A program made the position numbers and the translations under genes. Positions 15,738-23,665 of a stretch of 30,234 bases of DNA are shown here, in pieces. A model generated the notes under the pieces. The model saw only the letters and a program-made list of their open reading frames with translations. It had not been told where the DNA came from and ran no database searches. The DNA comes from a virus. How positions within the stretch are numbered: position 1 is the stretch's first letter; each line of letters opens with the position of its first letter. The stretch lies in the IMG/VR virus record IMGVR_UViG_3300041964_000130, positions 1-30,234 of that record. The stretch is one strand, 5' to 3'.

Positions 15738-18700
15738 ATGACGCGATCCAGCGGCAGGCGCGACCTGTTCCTCCAGGTCTCGGGCAATGTCGACCCGCTG
15801 AAGGCGTCGATGAAGGCGGGCCAGTCGGTCCTCGCCGAATTCGGCACCGCGGCGGTCAACGTCCAGGCGGAGGTGGAGAAGGCGCTGGGCAATCTCGGCG
15901 CCAATGCGCCGGCGCAGGCCAAGCAGATGGAGCGGGCCTACCAAAAGACCTTCGCCGCGATCCGGGCCAACGCCAAGGCGGTGATGGACGCGACGCCGGC
16001 GGGCGCGGTCGAGATCCTCAACGTCGCCGGCGCACGCCAGGCGGCCGAGGCGGCCGAGCAGCAGGCGGCAGCGCTGCGCATGGTCGCGAACGCCGCGGCC
16101 CAGGCGGACACGGCGGCAAACGGGAACAATGCCGAACTGCGCATCCTCGCGTTCTCCACCGAGGCGGCAGCGCAGGAGGCGGGGCAGTATGCCGCCGCGC
16201 TGCGCGGCCAGGCCAATGCCCTGAGCGGCGTCGAAGCTCAGATCGAGGGCGTGACGGCAGCAAAGAAGCGCAACGTCGCTATTACCGGGCAGGCGCGTGC
16301 CGGCATGCAGCAACTCGGCTTCCAGATGAACGACGTGGCCGTGCAATTTGCGCAGGGCACGCCGCCGGCAATCATCTTCAGCCAGCAGATCAGCCAGGTG
16401 ACGCAGGCCGTTCAGATGATGGGCGATGGCACCAACAAGGTGGCCAGCTTCCTCGGCGGGCCGTGGGGCATCGCGCTCGGCTTTGCGATGACGGCGCTGG
16501 CTCCGTTCGTCGGCAAGCTGTTCGAGGAGAGCGACGCCCTCAAGGCAGCAACCGACGAGCTGACTAAGAACAGCGAGAAGACAAAGATCGCCGAACAGGC
16601 GAAGGACGCGTTCGCCAAAACCATCCCAGGGATCGTTGCGGCGATACGCAAGGAGACCGAGGAACTCGAAAAGCAAAACCTGACGCTCGAGGAGAATGCC
16701 CGGCTGCGGCAGAAACGTGCGCGCGCGGAGGGCGAGGCAGTGAAGACCGAGCTGTACGGAACGGACGGCAAGGGCGGAAAGGCCAAGGAACTCGCGGCTG
16801 CGCAGCGGGAGCTTCGGGCCGCAGTTACTGCAATCGACAACTTCGAGAAGGGGGACCCGACGTCGATCGGCCCGGTTGATGCCGCGGAGCAGGCTGCACA
16901 GAACCAGCGGCGCTTCGATGCGGCGCAGAAGCGGGTTCGGGCACTTGAGGCCGAAGTCGACGGGCTGAAAAAAGATATCGCTCGCGCCGAGCGGAACGCA
17001 CGCATGGCCGGATTCACGGCTGCCGAACAGCAAGCGAAAGAGGCTGTCGATCCAATCGAGGCGATCAAGGGCAAGTACAGGCGCAAGGTCGACAGGGAGA
17101 TGGACGCCGCTGCCGGCAGCGACGAGCTCAACAACCGTCTCGTCCAGACGCTGTTGCTGCTCAAGCGGCAAGAAGAGGCAGAGCTCAGCCTTGCGCGGGC
17201 CCGCCAAAAGGCGGCGGAGGATAGGCGGCGAGAGGCCGAGCGCGCCGCAAAGCAGGGGCCGCTGACCAACTTGCTGCTGCCCGTGAACGGTCCGCAGACC
17301 GGTAGATTCGGCGAAGACCGCGGCACGCACCGCCATCAGGGGCGCGATTACGGGGTGCCCGTCGGCACGCCAGTCAAGGCTCCCGCTGCCGGCGTCGTCA
17401 CGCACGTCGGGCCGAAGGGCGCGTACGGGAACGTGATCTACATCAACTTCGGCGGCGGCGTAGAAGGACGCTACGCGCACCTCAGCCGCTTCGACGTGAA
17501 GCCGGGGGAGCGCGTCGAGGCAGGCGACGTGATCGGGCTCAGCGGCGGCGCGAAGGGCGCGCCGGGTTCGGGCCGATCCACTGGAGCGCATCTGCACGAA
17601 GAGATCCGCATCAACGGCAAGGCGGTCGATCCGGCGAAGCGTAAATACCGCGTCGATGAGGGCCAGCTGGCCGACATCGCCGCCAAGGCGGAAACTCGTA
17701 GCGCCAATAGCGCCGAAGTGGAGGCGCAGCGTGAGCTCGCCGAAGACATCAAATTCGGCGATGAGGAGCGCAAGCTGCGGCTGCGGCTGCTCGACCTGCA
17801 GGGCCGCACCGCCGACAATGCCGCGAAGCGGCTCGATCTCGCCGAGGAAGAGATCAGAGTCGACGCCGAGGCCTATGCTGAGCGAATCGGCAAGCTCAAG
17901 CAGGCCGGCAAGCTCGACGAGGCCGAGGCAAAGCGCCTGCTCGCGCTCAACGACGAGGTCAAGGCGCAGCGCGAGCGCAACCTCAAGATCGAGGAGGCGA
18001 CCCGCGTCTTCGACCAGCAGGCGGGGGTGCAGAGCCGGAGCCTGGAGTACGATATTCAGATGCTGCGCATGCAGCTCGACCTCGCCACAACCACCAAAGA
18101 GCGCGAGCGCATCGCCCGGGAGCTACTGGCGGCGGAGCAGAAGCAGCGGCGCCAGGCACTGGAGGCCGCGAAACGCCGTCCCGATGCGACCGAGGACGAC
18201 GTTGCGCGCGCCGACGATGAGCTCAAGCGGCTCCCCGACATCGAGACCGGCGAGCGCGAGAAGCTGCGCCGCGAGGACAAGCTCTCGCCGATGGACGAGT
18301 ATCGCAAGCGGCTCGAGGAGTCGCTGGCGGACATCGATGGGCGCTACGAGGAGATCGGCGTTCGCGCGATCCAGAACCTCGAGGACGACCTCGCCGGCGC
18401 GGCCGCACAGGCGCTGGGCCTGAAGGGCGCGCTCGGCCAGGTGGCGGAGGAACTGATCCGGATCGGGCTGCAGAAGGCAATTCTCGCCATGCTCAACCTG
18501 GCGAGCGGCGGCAGCGGCGGCGAGGAAGCCAATGCGACGGCGGCTTGGCAGAAAGTCAAGGCGGGCAGCGTGCCGGGCTTCGCCAGCGGCGGCATGATCC
18601 GTGGTCCGGGAACGGGCACGTCGGACAGCATTCCCGCCCTTGTCGGGGGGCGGCGCCCGATCGCGGTGGCGAACGGCGAGTATCTGATCAACGCCAGATC

Positions 18701-18995
18701 GACCCAGGAGTACCTGCCGCTGATCGAGGCGATCAATGCCGGCACCCTCCCCGGCTTCGCCGGCGGGGGCATGCCGTCGGCGGGGTTCCAGGTGCCGCGG
18801 CTGCCGCGGCTGCCCAAGGATCTTGGTCGGAGGGGCGACGGGATCAGCATCAGCGTCCCGATGAGCCTGCACGCCCCAGGGGCAGATCCGGCTCAGCTGG
18901 CGCGACTCGAGGCAGCGTTCATGCGTGCTCAGGACGAGCTGCCGACGCAGATCGTCGCGACGGTGCTCGACGCCCGATCCCGCTTGAGCTTGTGA
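15738..18995 (+). CDS. Tape measure protein with an embedded M23 metallopeptidase domain
   Basis: This 1085-residue protein sets tail length and probably cuts peptidoglycan during entry. The start at 15738 was preferred over 15714 because GAAGGAGGGG lies directly before it. Residues 1-180 are helical. A hydrophobic stretch near 235-265 (GPWGIALGFAMTALAPFVG) may insert in the membrane. Coiled coils follow. Residues about 515-640 form a Peptidase_M23 domain with His533 and Asp537 (H-Q-G-R-D) and His618/His620 (H-L-H), a complete zinc site. After more coiled coil the C-terminus has the usual Gly-rich repeats G-P-G-T-G-T-S-D-S-I-P-A and G-E-Y-L-I-N-A. The domain is likely active, acting on Gram-negative murein. 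Confidence 0.93.
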   Translation: MTRSSGRRDLFLQVSGNVDPLKASMKAGQSVLAEFGTAAVNVQAEVEKALGNLGANAPAQAKQMERAYQKTFAAIRANAKAVMDATPAGAVEILNVAGARQAAEAAEQQAAALRMVANAAAQADTAANGNNAELRILAFSTEAAAQEAGQYAAALRGQANALSGVEAQIEGVTAAKKRNVAITGQARAGMQQLGFQMNDVAVQFAQGTPPAIIFSQQISQVTQAVQMMGDGTNKVASFLGGPWGIALGFAMTALAPFVGKLFEESDALKAATDELTKNSEKTKIAEQAKDAFAKTIPGIVAAIRKETEELEKQNLTLEENARLRQKRARAEGEAVKTELYGTDGKGGKAKELAAAQRELRAAVTAIDNFEKGDPTSIGPVDAAEQAAQNQRRFDAAQKRVRALEAEVDGLKKDIARAERNARMAGFTAAEQQAKEAVDPIEAIKGKYRRKVDREMDAAAGSDELNNRLVQTLLLLKRQEEAELSLARARQKAAEDRRREAERAAKQGPLTNLLLPVNGPQTGRFGEDRGTHRHQGRDYGVPVGTPVKAPAAGVVTHVGPKGAYGNVIYINFGGGVEGRYAHLSRFDVKPGERVEAGDVIGLSGGAKGAPGSGRSTGAHLHEEIRINGKAVDPAKRKYRVDEGQLADIAAKAETRSANSAEVEAQRELAEDIKFGDEERKLRLRLLDLQGRTADNAAKRLDLAEEEIRVDAEAYAERIGKLKQAGKLDEAEAKRLLALNDEVKAQRERNLKIEEATRVFDQQAGVQSRSLEYDIQMLRMQLDLATTTKERERIARELLAAEQKQRRQALEAAKRRPDATEDDVARADDELKRLPDIETGEREKLRREDKLSPMDEYRKRLEESLADIDGRYEEIGVRAIQNLEDDLAGAAAQALGLKGALGQVAEELIRIGLQKAILAMLNLASGGSGGEEANATAAWQKVKAGSVPGFASGGMIRGPGTGTSDSIPALVGGRRPIAVANGEYLINARSTQEYLPLIEAINAGTLPGFAGGGMPSAGFQVPRLPRLPKDLGRRGDGISISVPMSLHAPGADPAQLARLEAAFMRAQDELPTQIVATVLDARSRLSL

Positions 18996-19007
18996 GGCGT
19001 TGATCCG

Positions 19008-19703
19008 ATGACGGCTATTCCCCTGTCGATGCCGCGCGTGGGCGCGATTGGCCAATCGTTCGAACCGGAACGGATAGATTACCTCGCGCCGGAGACCGGC
19101 GGGCAGCTCGGCGGCGTGACGGCCGGTGCGCCGATCTGGAAACTGGAGGTCTCGCTGAACAATCTGAGGCCGGACGACGCCGACGCATGGCGCGCCTGGC
19201 GCGACCGCCAGCGGGGCGCGCAACGCGCCTTTCTCGGCTTCGATCTTGACCGCCCGTTCCCCAAGAGGCACGCCGCTGGTTTCGGGCGGATGCGGACGAT
19301 CAACGGCACGCCGTTCTCGGGCTCCGCCGGCGGGTGGAATCAGGCGTTCGACGCCGACGATAATGCGGTGCTCACCCTGCAGAGCCTGCCCGCCGGGCTG
19401 ATCCTGTCGCCAATCGACTATGTCGGCTTCAAGTGGGACGCAGCCGGCGATGAGGCCGGGTCGTACCGCCGACGGGCGCTGGTGCGCGTGGTGGCTGGCG
19501 GCGTGGCCGCGGCCAGCGGCGCGCTCTCCGTCATCGTCGAGCCGGCAGTGCCACTGGCGGTGCCGCCGTCGGCGATCGCCCACCTCGATAATCCAGCTTG
19601 CCTGATGAAGCTGGTCCCGGGCGAGACGAGGCTCGGGCGCCAAATGGCGGGCTACATGGCGGCGGGCGGCGAGATCGTGGCGATCCAAGACCTCAGGGCC
19701 TGA
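19008..19703 (+). CDS. Distal tail protein (Dit-like / GTA gp12 position)
   Basis: A 231-residue beta-rich protein directly after the tape measure gene. It contains W-K-L-E-V-S-L-N-N-L and a helical turn D-A-D-A-W-R-A-W-R-D-R-Q-R-G-A-Q, then F-L-G-F-D-L-D-R-P, resembling minor tail proteins that form the adaptor between tube and hub. I do not see a DUF2460 signature. The place after the tape measure is that of GTA gp12 or siphophage Dit. The start ATG at 19008 lies 12 bases after the tape measure stop. Confidence 0.6.
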   Translation: MTAIPLSMPRVGAIGQSFEPERIDYLAPETGGQLGGVTAGAPIWKLEVSLNNLRPDDADAWRAWRDRQRGAQRAFLGFDLDRPFPKRHAAGFGRMRTINGTPFSGSAGGWNQAFDADDNAVLTLQSLPAGLILSPIDYVGFKWDAAGDEAGSYRRRALVRVVAGGVAAASGALSVIVEPAVPLAVPPSAIAHLDNPACLMKLVPGETRLGRQMAGYMAAGGEIVAIQDLRA

Positions 19704-19716
19704 GGGAGCCTGATCC

Positions 19717-20391
19717 ATGAAAACCTTTTCCGACGTAGCGCTCGACGAGATCGAAGCGGGGACAGCGGTCGTCTCCGCCGCGGTGGAGATCGCCTGCGAC
19801 CCGCCGATCCGGCTGTGGGGTGGCCACGGCACCTTGCCGATTCCCAATGTCGGCGCCGACGGCGCTACGGCGGTATTTGAAGGCGTCGGCGATCGTGGTC
19901 TCGCTCAGAGCAGCGCCGGCGCGGTCGGCGGTGCGGCGCAGGCGGTGAACCTGACGCTGTCGGGCATCGAGCCATTCGTGCTCGAGCTACTCGACGCCGC
20001 GGAGGTGCAGGGGGCGCCGGTGACCGTTTGGCGGCTAATCTTCAAGGGCAACGGCCGTACCCTGCTGGATGCCCACGTCTTCACGCGCGGCCGCCTTGAT
20101 CGCTTGCTCATCGAGAACGTTGTCGGCGGACTCGCCACTATCAAGGCGATGGTCGAAAGCTCAGCTCGCGGGCTCGGCCGTCGGGGCGGGCGGATGCGGA
20201 CCGATGCCGATCAGCGCCTGATTAATCCGACCGACGGCTTCTTCAAGAACATCGCCTTCGCGGCCGTGAAGACCCTTCATTGGGGCGGGCCAAAGCCGGA
20301 AACCGCGGGCAGCGTGCTCCGCACTGGCGGAGGGAGCGGCGGCTATGCGGATGGTGGCGGCGACGGCCGCCTCCAGATGCGCCACTTATGA
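19717..20391 (+). CDS. Tail hub-associated protein (GTA gp13 position)
   Basis: A 224-residue protein, ATG at 19717, with AGGGAG 11 bases upstream. It shows a beta-rich N-terminal part (V-S-A-A-V-E-I-A-C-D-P-P-I-R-L-W), a strand with L-T-L-S-G-I-E-P-F-V-L-E-L-L-D and V-T-V-W-R-L-I-F, then a basic linker (GLGRRGGRMR) and a Gly-rich tail. The R-x-D-x-D-Q-R-L-x-N-P-T-D-G-F-F near residue 172 is a motif shared with DUF2163/TIGR02218-like tail proteins. Position before a papain-like small protein also matches the GTA order. The exact family is not certain. Confidence 0.6.
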   Translation: MKTFSDVALDEIEAGTAVVSAAVEIACDPPIRLWGGHGTLPIPNVGADGATAVFEGVGDRGLAQSSAGAVGGAAQAVNLTLSGIEPFVLELLDAAEVQGAPVTVWRLIFKGNGRTLLDAHVFTRGRLDRLLIENVVGGLATIKAMVESSARGLGRRGGRMRTDADQRLINPTDGFFKNIAFAAVKTLHWGGPKPETAGSVLRTGGGSGGYADGGGDGRLQMRHL

Positions 20392-20801
20392 ACCGCCGAC
20401 TCGACCGCCTGTTCGCCTTCATTGAAGCCCGAAGTGGCGTGCCGTTCGCCTGGGCGCAGCCTTTCGACTGCGTCTCCTTCGCGCTAGGTGCGGTGAAAGC
20501 GCAGACCAAGCGGCGGCTGACGGGCCGGCTGCGCTGGCGGACGCTGGCTGGCGCCCGGCGGGCAATCGAGCAGGCGGGCGGGATCGAGCAGGCGCTCGAC
20601 GCCAAGCTTAAGCGCATAGCGCCGGCAGAGGCGCAACGCGGCGACATTGCTGGCGTGCCGGACGATCTGTTCGGCGTCAGGCTGATGATCGTCGAAGGCG
20701 CGACTCTGGTGGGACCCGGTGTGCGCGGGCTGCGGCGGATGCCACGCTCATCAATGGTTTCAGCTTGGTCAGCCACGCTGCCGCAGGGTGCGCGACAATG
20801 A
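20388..20801 (+). CDS. NlpC/P60-like tail protein (DUF6950 type)
   Basis: A 137-residue protein whose start overlaps the previous stop (ATGA). The core reads P-F-A-W-A-Q-P-F-D-C-V-S-F-A, with Cys at residue 27 in the position of the papain-like nucleophile of NlpC/P60-type tail proteins. A conserved R-G-D-I follows near residue 85. The usual catalytic His is not clear: the segment that should hold it is Arg/Met-rich, so activity is doubtful and it may be structural. Its position matches GTA gp14, the tail peptidase. Confidence 0.6.
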   Translation: MNRRLDRLFAFIEARSGVPFAWAQPFDCVSFALGAVKAQTKRRLTGRLRWRTLAGARRAIEQAGGIEQALDAKLKRIAPAEAQRGDIAGVPDDLFGVRLMIVEGATLVGPGVRGLRRMPRSSMVSAWSATLPQGARQ

Positions 20802-22681
20802 GCAAGGTGGTAAAATTCGCCATTGGCGGCGCGATGATTGCTGCAGGGATCATCACCAAGAACAAAAGCCTGATCATCCAGGGGACGCTGGCCATTGCGT
20901 CCACAGTGCTAACCCCCAGCAACCAGCAGGCGCGCCAGAGTTCGGTGCTCGAGCTGACGCTGGGCGAGCAGCCGCGCGAGGCGATCTTCGGGGAAGCGGT
21001 GACGGCCGCTGGCCTGGTCGATGCGTTCAATTATGGCGGAAAGTACGGCACCGACTGGGAAGTGCTGGTCATCGCGCTCGCCGACCATAAGTGCGAGGCG
21101 CTTGTCGGTTTCTGGGTGGACGACAAATATGTGGCTTACACCGGAGATGGGCCGGTCGCCGGCTACAAGGGCCAGCTGGAAGTTTATTGGCGCTCCGGCG
21201 ACGCGGTGCAGTCGCTTCCGCCGGTCGTGCTTCAGAATGGCCCGGGCTGGACCGCGGACGATTACGGGGCCGGCGTCGCCTATGTCGCCGTCGCCTACAA
21301 GGCCGACAAGCCGGATGCGAAGAAGCCGGTTTGGTCGGGACGGCCGAAGTTCAAATGGCGGGTGAGGGGCGCGCGCTGTTACATCGCGCGCAAGGATGGC
21401 AGCCTGCCCGGCGGCAGCGGACCGCACCGCCGCGACGATCCGTCCACCTGGGAGTGGACCGACAACCTGATCGACTGCCGCTATAGCTGGGTTCGCGGCA
21501 TACACGCCTGCGACCGGGTCGGCGAGCCCGAGCAGCTGCTGATCGGCCGCGGTCTCAGCGAGATCGAGGCGCCGCGGGGGAACACCTTCGCGCCGGCCAA
21601 TCTGTGCGACGAGCTGGTCGATGGCGAGAAGAGGTACCGGATCGGCGGCGTCATCCGGTCCGACGAATCCTATATCGACACCGAGCAGAGCTTTGCCGCG
21701 GCATGCGGCGGTGTGATCATCCAGCCGGAAGGCAGCGTCGAAATCGAGCCGGCGCAGGCCAAGGCAGCGGTCGTCACGATCACCGATGACGACCTACTGG
21801 TCGGCAGCCGGGTCGAATATGACAGCTTCCTCGGCCAGGCGGACAGCGAATGGGTTAATACGGTGGTGCCGCGCTTCGTAGATCCGGCTCAGAATTGGAC
21901 CGACCACGCCGCGCCGATCCGCCGCGATGTAACCGACCTGCTTGCCGACGGCGGCTCACGCGAGGAGACCTTCTCGATGCGCCTGGTCACCTGGGCGGAG
22001 CAGGCGGGGCGAATTGGCGAGATCCGGCGTCGCCTCGGCCGGCTGTGGAAGCGGGGGGCGATCACGCTCGGCCCGCGCTTCTGCGAACTGGAGGAGGGCG
22101 ACTGGATCGTCTGGGACAGCCCTCGCTATGTTAGGGGAACCGCGACCTTCAGGATCGAGAGCTACCTGCTCGACGAGAAATGGCACAACCGTCTCCGGCT
22201 GCGCCAGATCGACGCGAGCGTGTTCGACGATGGCCCGTTCATCCCAGACGGTGCGGTCGCCAGCCAGGCTCCGCCGCCGCCGGCCGTCGCAGCACCCGGC
22301 GCGGGTGCCTGGACACTCACGGCTGAGCAGCTCGGCGCCGCCACGCAGATACCCGTCCTGGTGGTGAGCGGGGCGACGGACGATCCCTACGCCGGCGCGA
22401 TCCTGTTCGAATATCGCGTCGACGACGGCAGCGATCCCGCCTTGGCGACAGACTGGATCGGCGGCGAGCAGGCGCCGCCGACGCTGACTCGCAAGGAGTT
22501 TTCCAGCGTGGCGTCCGACACCGCCTACCATGTCGCGGTCAGCTACTTCGTCGGCGCCGAGCAGAGCGACCGGCTGATCCTCGGCCCGGTGACCACAGGC
22601 ACGCTCAACGGCGTGCCCAGCGGCGGTGAGGCCGGCGAGTTCATCTTCGACGGCGGCGATGCCTTCGGGAACCTTCGCTGA
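20798..22681 (+). CDS. Central tail hub / host specificity protein
   Basis: A 627-residue protein starting at ATG 20798 overlapping the preceding stop. The N-terminus has a hydrophobic stretch (FAIGGAMIAAGIITKNKSLII). A long beta-rich body then contains G-E-Q-P-R-E-A-I-F-G-E-A, F-W-V-D-D-K-Y-V-A-Y-T-G-D-G, and two Trp-rich hub segments. From about residue 500 a Pro/Ala linker (PPPPAVAAPGAG) leads to a fibronectin type III-like domain (DPYAGAILFEYRVDDGSD). This pattern matches the lambda J / T5 pb3-like hub of alphaproteobacterial siphophages. It would hold the fibres that bind the host. Confidence 0.8.
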   Translation: MSKVVKFAIGGAMIAAGIITKNKSLIIQGTLAIASTVLTPSNQQARQSSVLELTLGEQPREAIFGEAVTAAGLVDAFNYGGKYGTDWEVLVIALADHKCEALVGFWVDDKYVAYTGDGPVAGYKGQLEVYWRSGDAVQSLPPVVLQNGPGWTADDYGAGVAYVAVAYKADKPDAKKPVWSGRPKFKWRVRGARCYIARKDGSLPGGSGPHRRDDPSTWEWTDNLIDCRYSWVRGIHACDRVGEPEQLLIGRGLSEIEAPRGNTFAPANLCDELVDGEKRYRIGGVIRSDESYIDTEQSFAAACGGVIIQPEGSVEIEPAQAKAAVVTITDDDLLVGSRVEYDSFLGQADSEWVNTVVPRFVDPAQNWTDHAAPIRRDVTDLLADGGSREETFSMRLVTWAEQAGRIGEIRRRLGRLWKRGAITLGPRFCELEEGDWIVWDSPRYVRGTATFRIESYLLDEKWHNRLRLRQIDASVFDDGPFIPDGAVASQAPPPPAVAAPGAGAWTLTAEQLGAATQIPVLVVSGATDDPYAGAILFEYRVDDGSDPALATDWIGGEQAPPTLTRKEFSSVASDTAYHVAVSYFVGAEQSDRLILGPVTTGTLNGVPSGGEAGEFIFDGGDAFGNLR

Positions 22682-23271
22682 TGCCGACGACGCTCGTAAC
22701 TTTCAAGGTCCGCGGCGATACGGCAGCGCAAATGGCCTTGGCCAACCCGGTGCTGAAGGCGTGGGAGATTGCGGCCGAAGGAGACACGCAGAGGCTGAAG
22801 ATCGGCGACGGAGTGACGCCCTGGAACTCCCTTCCTTATGCCGAGCGGGAGGGGACCACGAAGATCAGCGCAGCCGTGGCCAATTCGACGACGAGCTACG
22901 CGAGCGTGACCGGACTCTCCTTTCCGGTCGCGGCGAACAAGGTCTACCGTTTCCGGTTCTTCATCCTGTTCACCTCGGCGGCCCCCACGACCGGGTCACG
23001 CTTCAGCATCAGCGGCCCGGCGGCGATGATGGGCTACCGGTCCCTCTACAGCTCCGGAACCAATACCGAGACGGTCAATTCCGGCCTGTTCGCCTATGAT
23101 CGGCCGATTGCCGCCAACGCCGCCTCAAATTCCAGCCTCAGCGTGGCGATCATCGAGGGATCCATCTCGCCCAGCGCTGCCGGCGTGGTGATAGCCCGCT
23201 TCGCCAGCGGCGTGGCCGGATCGGCGATCACCGTACAGGCGAACAGCTACGTGCAGTTCGCCGAAATCTGA
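22681..23271 (+). CDS. Tail fibre protein with an N-terminal anchor domain
   Basis: A 196-residue protein. TGATG couples it to the hub gene. Residues 1-60 contain L-K-A-W-E-I-A-A-E-G-D-T-Q-R-L-K-I-G-D-G-V-T-P-W, the 'major tropism determinant N-terminal' signature (K-x-G-D-G-x-T-x-W) that anchors fibres to the baseplate. The remainder is a Ser/Ala/Thr-rich beta-sandwich-like domain (TSAAPTTGSRFSISG...) without a recognised fold and may contact the receptor. No frameshift or variable-repeat template was seen near its end. Confidence 0.65.
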   Translation: MPTTLVTFKVRGDTAAQMALANPVLKAWEIAAEGDTQRLKIGDGVTPWNSLPYAEREGTTKISAAVANSTTSYASVTGLSFPVAANKVYRFRFFILFTSAAPTTGSRFSISGPAAMMGYRSLYSSGTNTETVNSGLFAYDRPIAANAASNSSLSVAIIEGSISPSAAGVVIARFASGVAGSAITVQANSYVQFAEI

Positions 23272-23305
23272 CCGTGCTTCACGGCCCCAACGAAAGTTCA
23301 TCGGT

Positions 23306-23665
23306 ATGATTCGCAATCTATGGGCGCGGGAAAGCGTCGGTCTGAGCGCCGAATACGCTCTGAGCAAGGACGGCGCACCGGTCGACATCACCGGCTGGAT
23401 CTTCGCGCAGAGCCTCGCCCGCGTCCACGGCGCCGTCGACCTGACGCTCGGTATGGCGGCCAATGCGGAGGCGCAGGGCTTCTTCATTACGAACGGGCCG
23501 GCGGGCAAGTACCAGGTGCGCATTACTTCGGCGGCGCTGAAGGCGATTGCCGACACCACCGGCGATTACACGCTGCTCGGCGACATCATCGCGACGCAGC
23601 CCGGCGGCACCCGCGTCTGGATCGAGGACCAGGCGCTCCAGGTGACGGAAGGAACCACCCTGTGA
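23306..23665 (+). CDS. Small baseplate/tail protein, BppU-like N-terminal domain
   Basis: A 119-residue, beta-rich protein. The fold pattern (G-x-x-V-D-I-T-G-W near residue 25, V-H-G-A-V-D-L-T, then G-K-Y-Q-V-R-I-T near 70) is like small immunoglobulin-like proteins or BppU N-terminal domains that attach fibres to the baseplate. The start ATG at 23306 has only a weak upstream GAAAG. Its stop overlaps the GTG start of the tailspike, suggesting the two products work together. Confidence in a precise family is low. Confidence 0.5.
   Translation: MIRNLWARESVGLSAEYALSKDGAPVDITGWIFAQSLARVHGAVDLTLGMAANAEAQGFFITNGPAGKYQVRITSAALKAIADTTGDYTLLGDIIATQPGGTRVWIEDQALQVTEGTTL

Noticed and set aside
15246-17597. 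A 783-codon antisense open frame under the tape measure gene
   Set aside because: It is composition-driven antisense to an excellent tape measure gene, with no recognisable domain.
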